From the NCBI GenBank assembly GCA_037157565.1, contig JAZHRO010000003.1, forward strand, positions 65,102,501 to 65,166,500: DNA of 64,000 nucleotides, given 5' to 3'. This document shows positions 1 to 9,640 of this stretch, in pieces; position 1 is the stretch's first letter, and the number at the start of each line of letters is the position of its first letter. The notes below the pieces were generated by a model. That model searched no databases. It saw only the letters and a list, made by a program, of their open reading frames with translations, and had not been told where the DNA came from. Source of the stretch: Thalassia testudinum (Eukaryota; Streptophyta; Magnoliopsida; Alismatales; Hydrocharitaceae). The position numbers and the translations under genes are program-made.

Positions 1-12
1 GATAGAGCACTT

Positions 13-636
13 TTGAATCTGGGTGCATCCATCAACCTAATTCCGACTTCTCTTTACGAGAAGGTTGGGTTAAGTGAACTTCGGCCAACTCCAGTAACAC
101 TACAGATAGCGGACCGCTTGGTCATAAACCCGCGAGGCGTTATTGAAGATGTTATAGTTAAGGTCAAGGATTTCTATTTTCCTGTAGATTTCCTTATCCT
201 TGACATAGATGTACCTGATAATATGAGGAACACGCCCATCATTCTGGGGCATCCGTTCCTGGCTACCGCTAAGGCCAACATTAATTGTGAAAGCGGTAGC
301 ATGGAAATCGCCTTTAGGGACCAACGAATGAAATTGGATATTTTTAAGACGATCAACAAATTTGAGGATTGTGGATTTATTGAGGAACTTGATGAGGATA
401 ATGATAACATTGAAACTTGTTTGATGGTTTCTTCAATCGAAAGTTCCTCCTTGGATGACGAATTTGACCTGCAACCCTCTATGGCTGACCTGCCATCTTC
501 TGAAGAGGTTATTGATTTTGTTCACTCACAACCTCTTCCTCTTGTTGAATCTTCAGCATCTACCCTACCATCAATCATCAACCCGCCCCAACTTGAATTG
601 AAACCATTGCCTGAGAATTTGAAATATCAAATTTAG
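13..636 (+). pseudogene. pol: AthA pol: aspartic protease domain plus linker
   Basis: Retropepsin-type domain that would cleave the Gag-Pol polyprotein. The active-site block reads N-LGASINLIPTS. The Asp expected in DLGAS is Asn here (AAT at 16-18), so the protease should be dead. Family blocks follow: LQIADR, GVIEDVIVKV, DFLILDIDVP and PIILGHPFLATAKANI. An acidic, poorly conserved linker runs to a frameshift and stop at 634-636, just before the segment equivalent to LGPENMLPVIISA that leads into reverse transcriptase. The open frame starts at a non-ATG codon because the true start lies upstream in gag-pol. No promoter or start signal belongs to this piece. Confidence 0.9.
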
Positions 637-1719
637 GACCATAGAAAATGCTCCCTGTGATTATCAGTGCTAAATTGACAAAGGAGCAAGAGATTAAATT
701 GATCAAGGTCCAGAAGGAACATAAGGAGGCAATTGGTTGAACCATTCATGACCTCAGGGGGATCGAGCCATCTTACTGTAATCATAGAATATTCTTGGAG
801 GGTGGATCCCACCCTTCACGCCATATGCAGAGGAGATTGAATCCAAATATGCGAGAAGTAGTCGAAAAGGAAATCAAGTGGCTCGATGCAAGAATTATTT
901 ATCCAATCTCTGATAGCCCCTGGGTAAGTCCCGTACAGATTGTTCCGAAGAAAGCTGGGATTACCGTTGTGACTAATGAGAGAGGAGAATCTGTCACAAC
1001 TCATTCAGCTTCCTCTTGGAGGGTTTGTATTGATTATAGGAAGCTGAACACAGCCACTAAAAAGGATCATTTTCCCCTACCCTTCATCGATCAAATCCTG
1101 GAAAAATTAGCCTGCAGAAGTACTTCTATTTTCTTGATGGCTACTCAGGATACAACCAAGTTCCTATCCATCCTGAGGATCAGGAAAAAACTACTTTCAC
1201 CTGTCCCTACGGAACCTTTGCTTTTCGTTGGATGCCTTTCGGGTTATGCGATGCACCTGTGACTTTTCAAAGGTGTATGCTAGCCATATTTTCTGACATG
1301 GTGGGAGAGTTTATGGAAGTATTCACGGATGATTTCTCCATTTTCGAAGAATCATTTGACTCTTGTTTGGCTAATCTGGAAATGATTCTTAAACGATGTA
1401 TCAAAACAAGATTGGTCCTTAGCTGGGAAAAGAGTCATTTCATGACCCAAGAAGGCAATGTTTTGGGTCATGTAATCTCTAAATGGGGAATTGAAGTGGA
1501 TAAAGCTAAGGTTGATGCTATCGCTAAACTTCCTCCTCCCACATCTGTTAAGCAAATCCGATCATTTCTTGGCCATGTGGGATTTTATCGAAGATTCATC
1601 AAGGATTTCTCGAAGGTTGCTCGTCCTTTGAGCAATCTTCTTGCCAAAAAAATGCCGTTTGTTTTTGATGAATCATGCCGAAAGGCATTTGATTTCCTGA
1701 AAATGGCAATCACATGTGC
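637..1719 (+). pseudogene. pol: AthA pol: reverse transcriptase domain
   Basis: Reverse transcriptase that would copy element RNA in the cytoplasmic particle. Visible blocks in order: MLPVIISA-like entry (about 648), QRRLNPNMREVVEKEIKWLD (826), SDSPWVSPVQIVPKKAG, WRVCIDYRKLNTATKKDHFP, MPFGLCDAPVTFQRCM (1232), the catalytic block VFTDDFSIF (about 1319-1345) and FLGHVGFYRRFIKDFS. The YxDD-equivalent is FTDD where AthB, AthC, AthD and AthF have FMDD. The frame changes in the 1232-1262 overlap, and a stop at 738-740 replaces the Trp of the usual IGW block. The domain is certain and its inactivity very likely. Confidence 0.92.
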
Positions 1720-2309
1720 TCTAGTTTTGCAACCACCAATTTGGACAACCCCTTTTGAGATCATGACCGACGCTTCTGATTACGCGATCGGGGTTGTCCT
1801 GGGTCAGAAAATTGATAGAAAGCCCTCTGTCATCTACTACGCTAGTAAAACTCTGGATGAAGCCCAGAGGAATTACACTGTTACTGAAAAGGAATTACTA
1901 GCTGTAGTGTTCGCTTTGGAAAAATTCAGGACTTATCTCTTAGGGTCTCATGTTATCATCTATACCGACCACTCGGCTTTGAGACATCTCTTGGCCAAAA
2001 AGGATGCTAAACCCCAGCTTATTCATTAGATTCTTCTGCTTCAAGAATTTGATCTTGAAATCAAGGATAAAATCAGGGTACAAAATGTGGTAGCGAATCA
2101 TTTGTCGATACTCCTAGCTGATTCCTCTCGTCTGGACATTCCGATTACTGACACTTTTCCGGACGAAACTATTCTTACAGTTTTAGGTGTCCACCCCCCA
2201 TGTTTTGCTGACATTGTTAATTATTTGGCCGTTGGTCAAATCCCCCAGGATTGGACCAAGCAACAACGGGATAGACTCAAATCTGTGGCTAAATACTACT
2301 TCTAGGAGG
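1720..2309 (+). pseudogene. pol: AthA pol: RNase H domain and RH-integrase linker
   Basis: RNase H that would degrade the RNA strand of the RNA/DNA hybrid. The acidic residues are visible: Asp in EIMTDASDYAIG, Glu in [17 protein letters not shown], Asp in IIYTDHSALRHLL. A TAG at 2027-2029 replaces the Trp of the family block [11 protein letters not shown]. Translation then resumes in the same frame (QNVVANHLSI), leading through [14 protein letters not shown] to a second stop near 2303-2305 in the block equivalent to KYYFWDDP. Both stops look like single base changes. Confidence 0.88.
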
Positions 2310-3486
2310 ACCCTGAGCTGTACTGCATCGGCTCTGATCAGATTATTCGCTGATGTATACCAGAGAATGAATTCAACAGTATACTCGAGTTCTGCCATGC
2401 ATCTAGGTGTGGTGGACATTTCTCTGGGAAAAAGACGACTGCAAAAATCTTGCAATCTGGCTTCTATTGGCCGTCTTTATTCAAGGATGCCCAGGATTTC
2501 TCAAGGTCATGTTCTCGATGTCAGGCACTCGGGAGCATAACTAAGAGAGATATGATGCCCCTAAACCCAATTCTTCCTGTCAAAATTTTTGATGTTTGGG
2601 GCATCGATTTCATGGGACCATTTATCCCTTCATTTGGACATCAGTGCATTCTTGTTGCTGTTGATTATGTGTCCAAATGGATTGAGGCGATTCCCACCCG
2701 AACTAATGACCACAAGGTGGTCATTGATATTGTCAAGAAAAATATCTTCAGTAGGTTCGGGATTCCGAGGGCTATCATTAGTGATGGTGGCACTCATTTT
2801 ACTAATGCCCAATTCCAGAATTTATTGGCCAAATACAGGGTTAATCACCGAATTTCCACACCTTACCATCCCCAGACAAATGGACAAGCCGAGATCTCTA
2901 ATCGAGAGATCAAGAACATTCTGCAGAAAACGGCTAGGCCTGATCGCAAGGATTGGACTCAAAAGCTTGAGGACGCTCTTTGGGCCTACTGTACAGCATA
3001 TAAATACCCATCGGCATGTCTCCATTCCGTTTGGTGTATGGAAAGGCATGCCATCTACCCGTAGAGATTGAACACAAGTCATTCTGGGCGATCAAACAAT
3101 GCAATTTAGATCTGAATTTAGCTGGGAAGACCAGGAAACTCCAACTATCTGAGTTGGAGGAGCTTAGAAATGATGCTTATGAGAATGCCAAGATCTACAA
3201 GGCTCGGACCAAAGCTCTACATGATCAATTGATTTCTCGCAAGAGCTTTGAGCAAAACCAGAAGGTCTGGTTATTCGATTCTAAACTTAATCTCTTTTCT
3301 GGCAAACTTAGATCTAAATGGAATGGCCCATTCATAATTGACCAGATTTTTCCAAATGGAGCCATTCAGATTTCTGACCCAAAGATGGGTAACACATTTA
3401 AAGTCAACGGTCAACGTCTGAAGCCTATTATTGACTGTATTCTTCCAGAACCCGTCTCAGACACAGTTGCTCTAGCCATTTTGTGA
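2310..3486 (+). pseudogene. pol: AthA pol: integrase (zinc finger, catalytic core, C-terminal domain)
   Basis: Integrase that would insert element cDNA into the host chromosome. The HHCC finger is recognisable but frame-broken ([14 protein letters not shown], then CSRCQALGS at 2516-2552). The catalytic triad is intact: Asp in WGIDFMGPF, Asp in IISDGGTHF and Glu in TNGQAEISN. The C-terminal domain follows a frameshift at 3016-3064 and holds [30 protein letters not shown] and VNGQRLKPI. It ends at a natural-looking TGA (3484-3486) after [12 protein letters not shown]. It is one of the better integrase copies here, though not readable in one frame. Confidence 0.92.
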
Positions 3487-4870
3487 CTTCTTTGGCTGGA
3501 CTTCGCCTAACTGATGGCATTAAACTCAGCAGTTGTACATATGACACAAGGCTGATACGAGCTTCATATTCAGGTGACATCTTTCATATTCTACCCTTTC
3601 TTTCATGTCTCTTTTTCAATGAGGACATTGCATGGGGGGGTGGATTCATTTTTGAATCATTTGGTCAGCCTTGTGAAATTCATGTAAATTATTTTTATCT
3701 TCTTATTTATACATAAAAAAAATCAAAATTAGGAAGGATTAGTTGGATATTAGGACTTTTCAATCTTAGGAAATTTTACATTAGGATCTGAACACAAAGA
3801 CCCTTCAGGTCTTTGGACTTAATTAGCCCGTGTATCCGCTAAAATGTGGATTTGTCTTTTGAGTCCTCGTCATCTTAATTCTATCATAATTGGAATAAAT
3901 AAGTTTGGGTGATAAGTACGCGACTTATCAATCCACCCTCTGATTTGAGGGAATTTTTGAGTTTTAAGCATCTACACACTTTCTTTGCACTGACTCGTTG
4001 TTCAGTGATTCTAACGGAAATTGGGTAGCTAATGAACCTTTTATGGTGATATGGCTGGTAAGTTATCATGGGTAATAGCCCATAGGTAGGTTGTCCAGAG
4101 CCCAGTCACTGGACCTTTCTCTTTTTGCTGCCTTTAGGTAAATCTTAGACCAGGGAAGCCACCTACTTAAAAATAAAAAAGAAAAAAAAAATCCAAAAGA
4201 AAAGGAGAAAAGAAAAAAAGAAATAAACCACACTTCCGCACGAGTATGGCTGGAAAGTTGTCGGTGGTAACAGCTCATCGACTGGTTGTCCAGAACCCAA
4301 CTCAATAAATGCACTGAAAATTCCCAAAACACTTAGGAAGAAGCGGAGAAGTAGAATAAATCGGGGAGATATACACTGAATTCACCCTTGTGTTGACCCC
4401 ATAAAAAAAATAAAAGTAGGGAGAAAGCTACCGGTTATAAAGATATACCTTCAGGCAGAATTCTTTTTAGGTCACCTAGAGGCATAGAAATCCGAAGTCC
4501 GTTTTAATTGCCGGTCAACGAGTCTATCACATTCGCAATAAGATGCTTAGAACTTTGGGTTCTCATCAAATCTTGGGTGAGTTGAATGACCATAGAAAGC
4601 CACTCTTTAACCCTAAAACTTGAAAATCCAAAAAAATTAGAAAAGAGGAAAAAGAGAAAAAAAGAAATTTTTCTTTGAATAAGGCGAGGGCTTGAGGAGA
4701 TCAGCATTTTGGCAGATACTCGGGCAATGTTGTGTCTTGGAAAGTTCAGATCCTAAGTAGACAGTTTCTTAATGATTGAAAATAATTCATGCCCAAATAA
4801 TCCAACCTAATTCTTTTATAAATAGCATATAGCTTTTTCTAGGGACTAGAAAAAGATAGGCATGGGCGTA
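3487..4870 (+). other. AthA non-coding 3' region between integrase and 3' LTR
   Basis: About 1.4 kb with no believable ORF; Athila relatives can carry an env-like gene at this place, and none is visible. It holds the post-pol G-tract (3619-3643), a purine-rich stretch (4160-4240), and two related direct copies of a block of about 60 bp at 4050-4108 and 4244-4304 that share TATGGCTGG and GGTTGTCCAGA. The end (about 4846-4870) is the likely polypurine tract with the block AAAAAGATAGGCATGGGCG. Confidence 0.75.
3619..3643 (+). promoter_or_regulatory. Post-pol G-tract (second polypurine-like tract) of AthA
   Basis: ATGAGGACATTGCATG followed by seven G and TGG. The same arrangement follows pol in all five Athila elements of the window, which suggests a conserved internal purine tract, possibly a second plus-strand primer. 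Function is inferred. Confidence 0.6.
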
Positions 4871-5320
4871 TGATGTAAACACGTTTACACTACTTAAGAT
4901 GTCTATTTATGCATGTTCTTAAGCATAGGATTGCATTGCATGCTATAAATACTGCATAACATGCATCATCTTGCATTTAAAGTAATTTAAATAAAATGGA
5001 GGTTAATTGTCTCCTTTTATGTACTTGGATAGGGCAAACCTTTTATCAGAGCCTCAGATCGAAGATCCAACTATACAGATGTGATCAGGACGACGATTGG
5101 AGTTCAACGACTCTAAGATCATCCTAATCAGGCATCTGTAGCATCAGATAGTGACTGGGGAATGCTAGAAGATCAAGGGCTAAGATGGTGTAAATCTACA
5201 CTTAAAACGACAAATCCGACCGCACGGATGGATTTGGATCGACGATCACAGCCTAACGACACAAAAATCGAGTCAATTCGACACCCGTGGCACCATCTAC
5301 ATCCAAAAGATGGACGGCCA

Positions 5321-5344
5321 AGATGGCACCACGTGGTGCCATCT
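5321..5344 (+). promoter_or_regulatory. Perfect 24-bp palindrome with G-box core in AthA U3
   Basis: Arms AGATGGCACCAC and GTGGTGCCATCT meet without a spacer, giving a central CCACGTGG. CACGTG is the plant G-box bound by bZIP and bHLH factors. It lies about 540 bp upstream of the LTR TATA box. AthC LTRs carry imperfect versions at 12283-12306 and 22308-22331. Confidence 0.75.
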
Positions 5345-5400
5345 CAGCCACCCAATCACCCGCACGCACCTGCTGAAGCTCCCGCATCCGCCCTTTCCCG

Positions 5401-5585
5401 CCGTTGGATCGAGATCCAACGGCTGTGGATGCGCGCGCTTGATTGCATCCGCGCGACCATTTAGACGGCGTAGCGCAGTGGTTCAGCGCCTTATCGCAAG
5501 GCACTGGCATGGGATCGAGTCGCAGTGAGCACAATTTGGAGTGGGGGCACGCCTTCAATAGACCGTTAGATCGCGATCCAATGGC
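5401..5585 (+). promoter_or_regulatory. Interrupted palindromes CCGTTGGAT/ATCCAACGG in AthA U3
   Basis: Two copies: 5401-5422 (CCGTTGGATC-GA-GATCCAACGG, perfect arms) and 5562-5585 (imperfect). A weaker one lies at 5688-5708. The same motif family recurs in the AthC and AthF LTRs, always upstream of the TATA box. Confidence 0.65.
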
Positions 5586-5795
5586 CGTGCAAGCCCGATA
5601 GTGCTGACGCGCTATTGCACGCGTGACGAGGACGCGGCATCGCACGCAGACGAGCATGCAGCGAGGCATGCGAAGGCACGATTTAAGCCGTTTGATCTCG
5701 CGATCGGACGACTGAGATCGTCTAAATGTGCGCAAGTGTTGCGCGCGCGAGCAGGCAAGCGGGCGCACGCGCGTCGCCCACTATGCCCACGTTCA

Positions 5796-5893
5796 GACCT
5801 TTAGCGACAGTTTTATCCGTCACTAAAGGTCCTGAATTAATGATTTTAAAGATGTAATGACCAAATTGCCCCCTCTCCTTGCAATTATAAAAG
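5796..5893 (+). promoter_or_regulatory. AthA LTR core promoter: stem plus TATA box
   Basis: Inverted repeat GACCTTTAGCGAC (5796-5808) and GTCACTAAAGGTC (5819-5831), with one mismatch, stands about 55 bp upstream of TATAAAAG (5886-5893). AthC has the equivalent stem at 21583-21617 next to its TATA box, so the arrangement is conserved in the subfamily. Transcription is expected to start near 5915. Confidence 0.65.
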
Positions 5894-6544
5894 GAGACCC
5901 CCTCCACATGAAATTCTCATCCCTTCCTTCTCTTCTCTACCTCTCCAAAGCTCAAGAGAAGTTTGTCCCACACCTGGGATGCTCCTCGCGAGATAAAGTC
6001 AAAATTTTCGTTCCCATTCGGAAGTGGATCCCACGACGATGACAACATGCTGCCCCGTTCCCATTCTTCTGCTTCATCCTCCTTCGTCCTACTCCGTCCT
6101 CCTTCGTCCAGGCGTCGTCCCATCCATCTCGTCCTCCAAGCGATCATCGAGGAGGATAACTTCTCTCTCCCATTCTTCTTTACAGCTTTCTAGTGTAGAA
6201 TTTTCCTACTTTCTAGTGTAGCTGATTTCCTGCTTTCTAGTGTAATTCTTATTTGGTTTTATTGTATAAACATTTTGAAATATTGAATGCATGTTTTCTC
6301 TCTCTCTCCTTTTTAGTCTGATTGTTGTTATAGCTTCATTGTAATTACATCACCTCGCTTTTCAAGAAAAATCCTAAAAAAAATATAATTACGAATATAG
6401 ATCAACGTAGCCTCCCTGTGTTCGACCCGAAATTTCAATTTTGGTATAAATTTTATTTGTTGAACACCAGTTCCTCACTTTCAAGCTACAACGACAAGGT
6501 TTTAAAAACCAAACACATTAGCGCAGCAACTCGTACGTTCAACA

Positions 6545-7609
6545 GGGTTGTAGAGGCGTCGGCGGGTGTGGCACGATGCAGACAAATAGGAAGAGAACCC
6601 TACCACTGGTATTGTGGCTAGGCGAAGAGGGAAAGAGAGGGATGTCGTTGGAGCTTGCTAAGCTACTGGTCGGAGGGGGAAGAGATGAAATAGAGGGATT
6701 CTCAGGCCAATTTCAAGCTTGGAGGATGCAGAATGATCTGGGCATGCTTTTATAGGCCTTGGAGGAAGGAATTGTGCTTGGAAGCTTAGCAAGGTCGCCG
6801 GAGATGGAAGGTTGAAGGAGACCCAAATCTCTCATGCATTCGCATGAGAGATTGGGTACCAAATCGAGCCTCTGATTGTGTTCAAACTGGAGGAGATTTC
6901 TCAAAGAATCTCCCTTTCAATTTTGATGGGGATTCTCTGAGAAATCAGAGAGATCTTTGCCTCGAAACCTTACCAAAGTAGGATTCCCTCCGCTATAATG
7001 GTAGAGGGACCTAATTTCAACAAATGAAGACAAAGATAGGGGGATCTCTGCAGAATTTTTCAAAAGATAGGGGTAGAAATGTAATTGGGCTGGACCTATT
7101 TGCAAAGTAGGTAAAGATGAATTCCCCTTAGGTCCAAATTTTGGTATAAATCTAATTTGGACCTAAGGAATATAATGGTGAAGTTGGATTTTAGGTTTAA
7201 CCACGTTTGACTTGGAAATTTACATAAAAACCTAATTTCGGGCAAATATTTGTTTGAGACCCCAATTTAGGTCAAAATAGGTTCTAAATCCTAGAGAATA
7301 TTTTTCCATGATTTTTAGAGGGTTTAGGTGAATTTTATCCTAACCAGAACCTTGTCAAATCAAGTGGATCTATTTTAGGGTTACAAGAAGTCATTTAATT
7401 CCTAAAATTCAGATGAACCCTTTTCTATTTGAATAAAACCACTTTTTATCTTATTAAGATCATTTGACCTGTGTTTAGCCCATGAGAAAATCTGTTGTTG
7501 TACTGCAATGGTAAAATTACAGTTTTACTCCTTGTTTCTTACTTTTCTCTCAGAATGGTTATTCATGGAGTTAGGACCTCCAATTGGTTATGTAGGAGCT
7601 TTTGTTCTA
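6545..7609. other. Unassigned AT-rich DNA with three hairpins
   Basis: About 1.06 kb between the AthA LTR and the truncated AthB gag. It has no convincing ORF and no retrotransposon protein match. It holds three inverted repeats at 6821-6857, 6894-6945 and 7126-7168. It could be the original target DNA of AthA, a remnant of a small transposon, or unrecognised sequence. Confidence 0.5.
7126..7168. repeat. Perfect 15-bp inverted repeat
   Basis: CCTTAGGTCCAAATT (7126-7140) and its exact reverse complement (7154-7168), 13 nt apart. Near-perfect hairpins at 6821-6857 (ATCTCTCATGC / GCATGAGAGAT core) and 6894-6945 (GATTTCTCAAAGAATC / GATTCTCTGAGAAATC) stand close by. Confidence 0.7.
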
Positions 7610-7619
7610 TTTTATAGGT

Positions 7620-8699
7620 CAAAATGAGCTAGTTAGGGCTCATGATGGTGTTCCCATCAGTTATACACCACATGATGATTTTAATGCGTATTCCCTTGAT
7701 GAATATACGACTTAGACTTTGGTGGCCTACGAAGACGTCAATGCTATTCATGGATATGGGCGTAATAACCTATACCTAGAGATGTATTACCCTAGGTGGC
7801 ACCAGAATCCAAATTTATCCTGGTCTGGTAACTCGCAGAGACCACATCAAGATCCACACTACCAGACCAAATAGTACGGGAATGCGCAAAACACGTACCC
7901 AAGGCAGCTGCCATTCCCATTTTAGCAATAATCTCATTCTATATATCAGCCACTACACCAAGCTATCGGTCACCCCCCAAAGCGAACTGACCCTTTGGAG
8001 GCATTGAAAGAGGAACTGCAAGAATCAATGCAGAAATCTACGCAAGATAGCTTGTAGATCATTTAGGAAATGGCTGACCAAATACAGAGCATCCAAAATG
8101 CGTAGAACCAGCTGTCGCAGGAGCATAGGACACAGGGAGCCTTGCCCTCCCAAAATATCCCTAATCCATGGTATGTGCAGAACCAAGGTGCCCTACCTAA
8201 GTTTCAGGCACCAAAGGAACAGGCACATGCTATATTACAATTGCCTCCTATACCACTTGGTTATGCTCAAGGTCAGCCACCTTTGCTGCAGAACCTCGCA
8301 TATTCTGCCCCTTCCACTCCTTCGCCACCTCACGGATAGCATGCTAATGCGAAAGCTGCTACATTAAGGAGTGGAAAGAAGGCACACAACCCACAGTTTA
8401 GGCAGGCGGGTCCTAATTTTTCGTGCCCTTCACCGCAGGATGGTTCAACTCCTTCTCAAGAGCCACCTACAATAGACAAGGGCAAGAGGCTTATTGACCC
8501 TGAGATTCCCGTCCCTTTTCCAAAGGCTCTGACACGAGATGTCGCACAGAAAAAGGGTATGCGAAATTTCGAGGACCTGAAATCAATGTCTAAGGAAGTT
8601 CATATTCAGGTCCCTCTCCTTGAGACTATAGGTCACATTCCTGCTGTCGTTAGGTTCTTTAAGGACTATTGTATCCTGAAGGGACAATAGAAAAACAAA
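7620..8699 (+). pseudogene. gag: AthB gag, C-terminal part (remnant)
   Basis: Remnant of the C-terminal part of Athila Gag. Recognised by alignment with AthF: SYTPHDDFNAYSLDEY, EDVNAIHGYG, MADQIQSIQNA, TQGALPSQNIPNPWYVQNQG, and the glutamine/proline-rich stretch leading to LRSGKKA. Translation needs several frames and crosses several stops (for example at 7711 and 8047). The N-terminal Gag core seen in AthC and AthD is missing because the element is truncated at about 7610. The role, particle assembly, is lost. Confidence 0.82.
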
Positions 8700-9640
8700 C
8701 GACAGGTGGTATTGTCGAAGGAAGCTAGTGTCGTAATTCTAGCTGACCTACAGCCTAAGAAGAAAGACCTTGGTACCCTACTCATTTCCTGCTTTTTGCA
8801 GGATTCTCCATTTTATTGGGCCCTTCTTGATCTGGGTTCGTCCATCAACCTAACTCCCATCGCTGTATAAGATCATTTTTCATTCGGGGCGTTAAAACCC
8901 ACCTCAGTTACTATTCAGCTAGCAGATCAATCAGTGAAAACATTGAGAAGGGTGGTTGAGAATGTGATCATCAAGGTCTGTGGATTTTGCTTTCCCATGG
9001 ACTTTTTCATTCTCGATATGGAGGTTCCTCTTAATCTTCGTGATTCACCAATCATTTTAGGTCACCCATTTTTGGTGACAACCTAAGCAAACATCGACTG
9101 TGCAACCGGGTGTATGGAGATTGCCCTGGGAAATGAAAGACTTAGACTGGACATATCCAGAGCATCAAGGAACTTCGATTGTGATCACATCGAGGAGGAC
9201 AGTGAAGGTGAAGAATCGGCTTTCTATGGTAACATTGGGCTCCTTTGTGATGACCCAATGTCACATTCATCTTCATTGTTAGGGTTTTTAGACCTCAACC
9301 CACACGGGATTGAGACCACTGCAATGTACATTTTCTTCTACGGGTCCGATTGTCTGGGGTGTTCTCTGATTACGACACCCCTGATTCTGATTATCTCGAT
9401 GCATCAATTACTGAATCGCCCCTACTGATGCATGAAGGCGTGACTACAACAAAAGGTTTCCTGTTAATGTAGTCATGACTAACTATTTTGCAAGTGGAGA
9501 ATAATACGAATTCCTGCACATCAGGACCATCAAATTCCCATTATTGATTTTACTCCTCCCACTCACAATTCTGATTCTGACCCATCTGTAATTGAACTGA
9601 AGTCCTTACCTGACTCACTTAAATTTGTGTTTTTGGGTGA
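8700..9640 (+). pseudogene. pol: AthB pol: protease domain plus linker
   Basis: Retropepsin-like domain with the active-site block DLGSSINLTPI (Asp codon at 8829-8831, intact). Family blocks LKPTSVTIQLADQS, VVENVIIKVCGFCFPMDFF, ILDMEVP and PIILGHPFL follow. Stops interrupt it at about 8868-8870 and in the TTxAN block near 9083. The linker (DCDHIEEDSEGEESAF) matches AthF closely. Upstream, LADLQPKKKDLGTLLIS is the usual gag-protease connector. Confidence 0.87.

Larger units (their letters stand above)
1..6544 (+). mobile_element. AthA: Athila-type LTR retrotransposon, 5' part outside window
   Basis: Plus-strand Ty3/Gypsy element entering from the left edge inside protease. Protease, reverse transcriptase, RNase H and integrase follow in Gypsy order, then a non-coding 3' region and a 3' LTR (4871-6544). 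The protease motif region, the F-x-DD reverse transcriptase motif and the integrase C-terminal block [19 protein letters not shown] assign it to the Athila lineage. Reading frames are broken by frameshifts near 636-790, 1232-1262 and 3016-3064 and by in-frame stops, so it is inactive. The 5' LTR is outside the window, so no target duplication can be tested. Its LTR and 3' region resemble those of AthC, so the two belong to one subfamily. Confidence 0.93.
4871..6544 (+). repeat. AthA 3' LTR
   Basis: Starts TGATGTAAACACG directly after the polypurine tract and ends GTACGTTCAACA. Start and end were set by matching the AthC LTRs, whose limits are fixed by a target duplication; the shared 3' block is CCTCCCTGTGTTCGACCCGA (6412-6431). 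U3 holds several palindromes (5321-5344, 5401-5422, 5562-5585, 5796-5831), with a TATA box at 5886-5893. A pyrimidine-rich leader follows. Confidence 0.85.

Noticed and set aside
3487..4870. Env-like gene of an Athila 'endogenous retrovirus'
   Set aside because: No ORF, signal peptide or membrane segment in this or the other four post-pol regions.
5162..5804. Host gene suggested by GC-rich frames near 5162-5804
   Set aside because: Inside the AthA LTR U3; frames overlap on both strands and span palindromes.
6545..7609. 5' LTR or leader of AthB
   Set aside because: No PBS, no match to the AthB 3' LTR start, and the gag N-terminus is absent, so AthB is truncated here.
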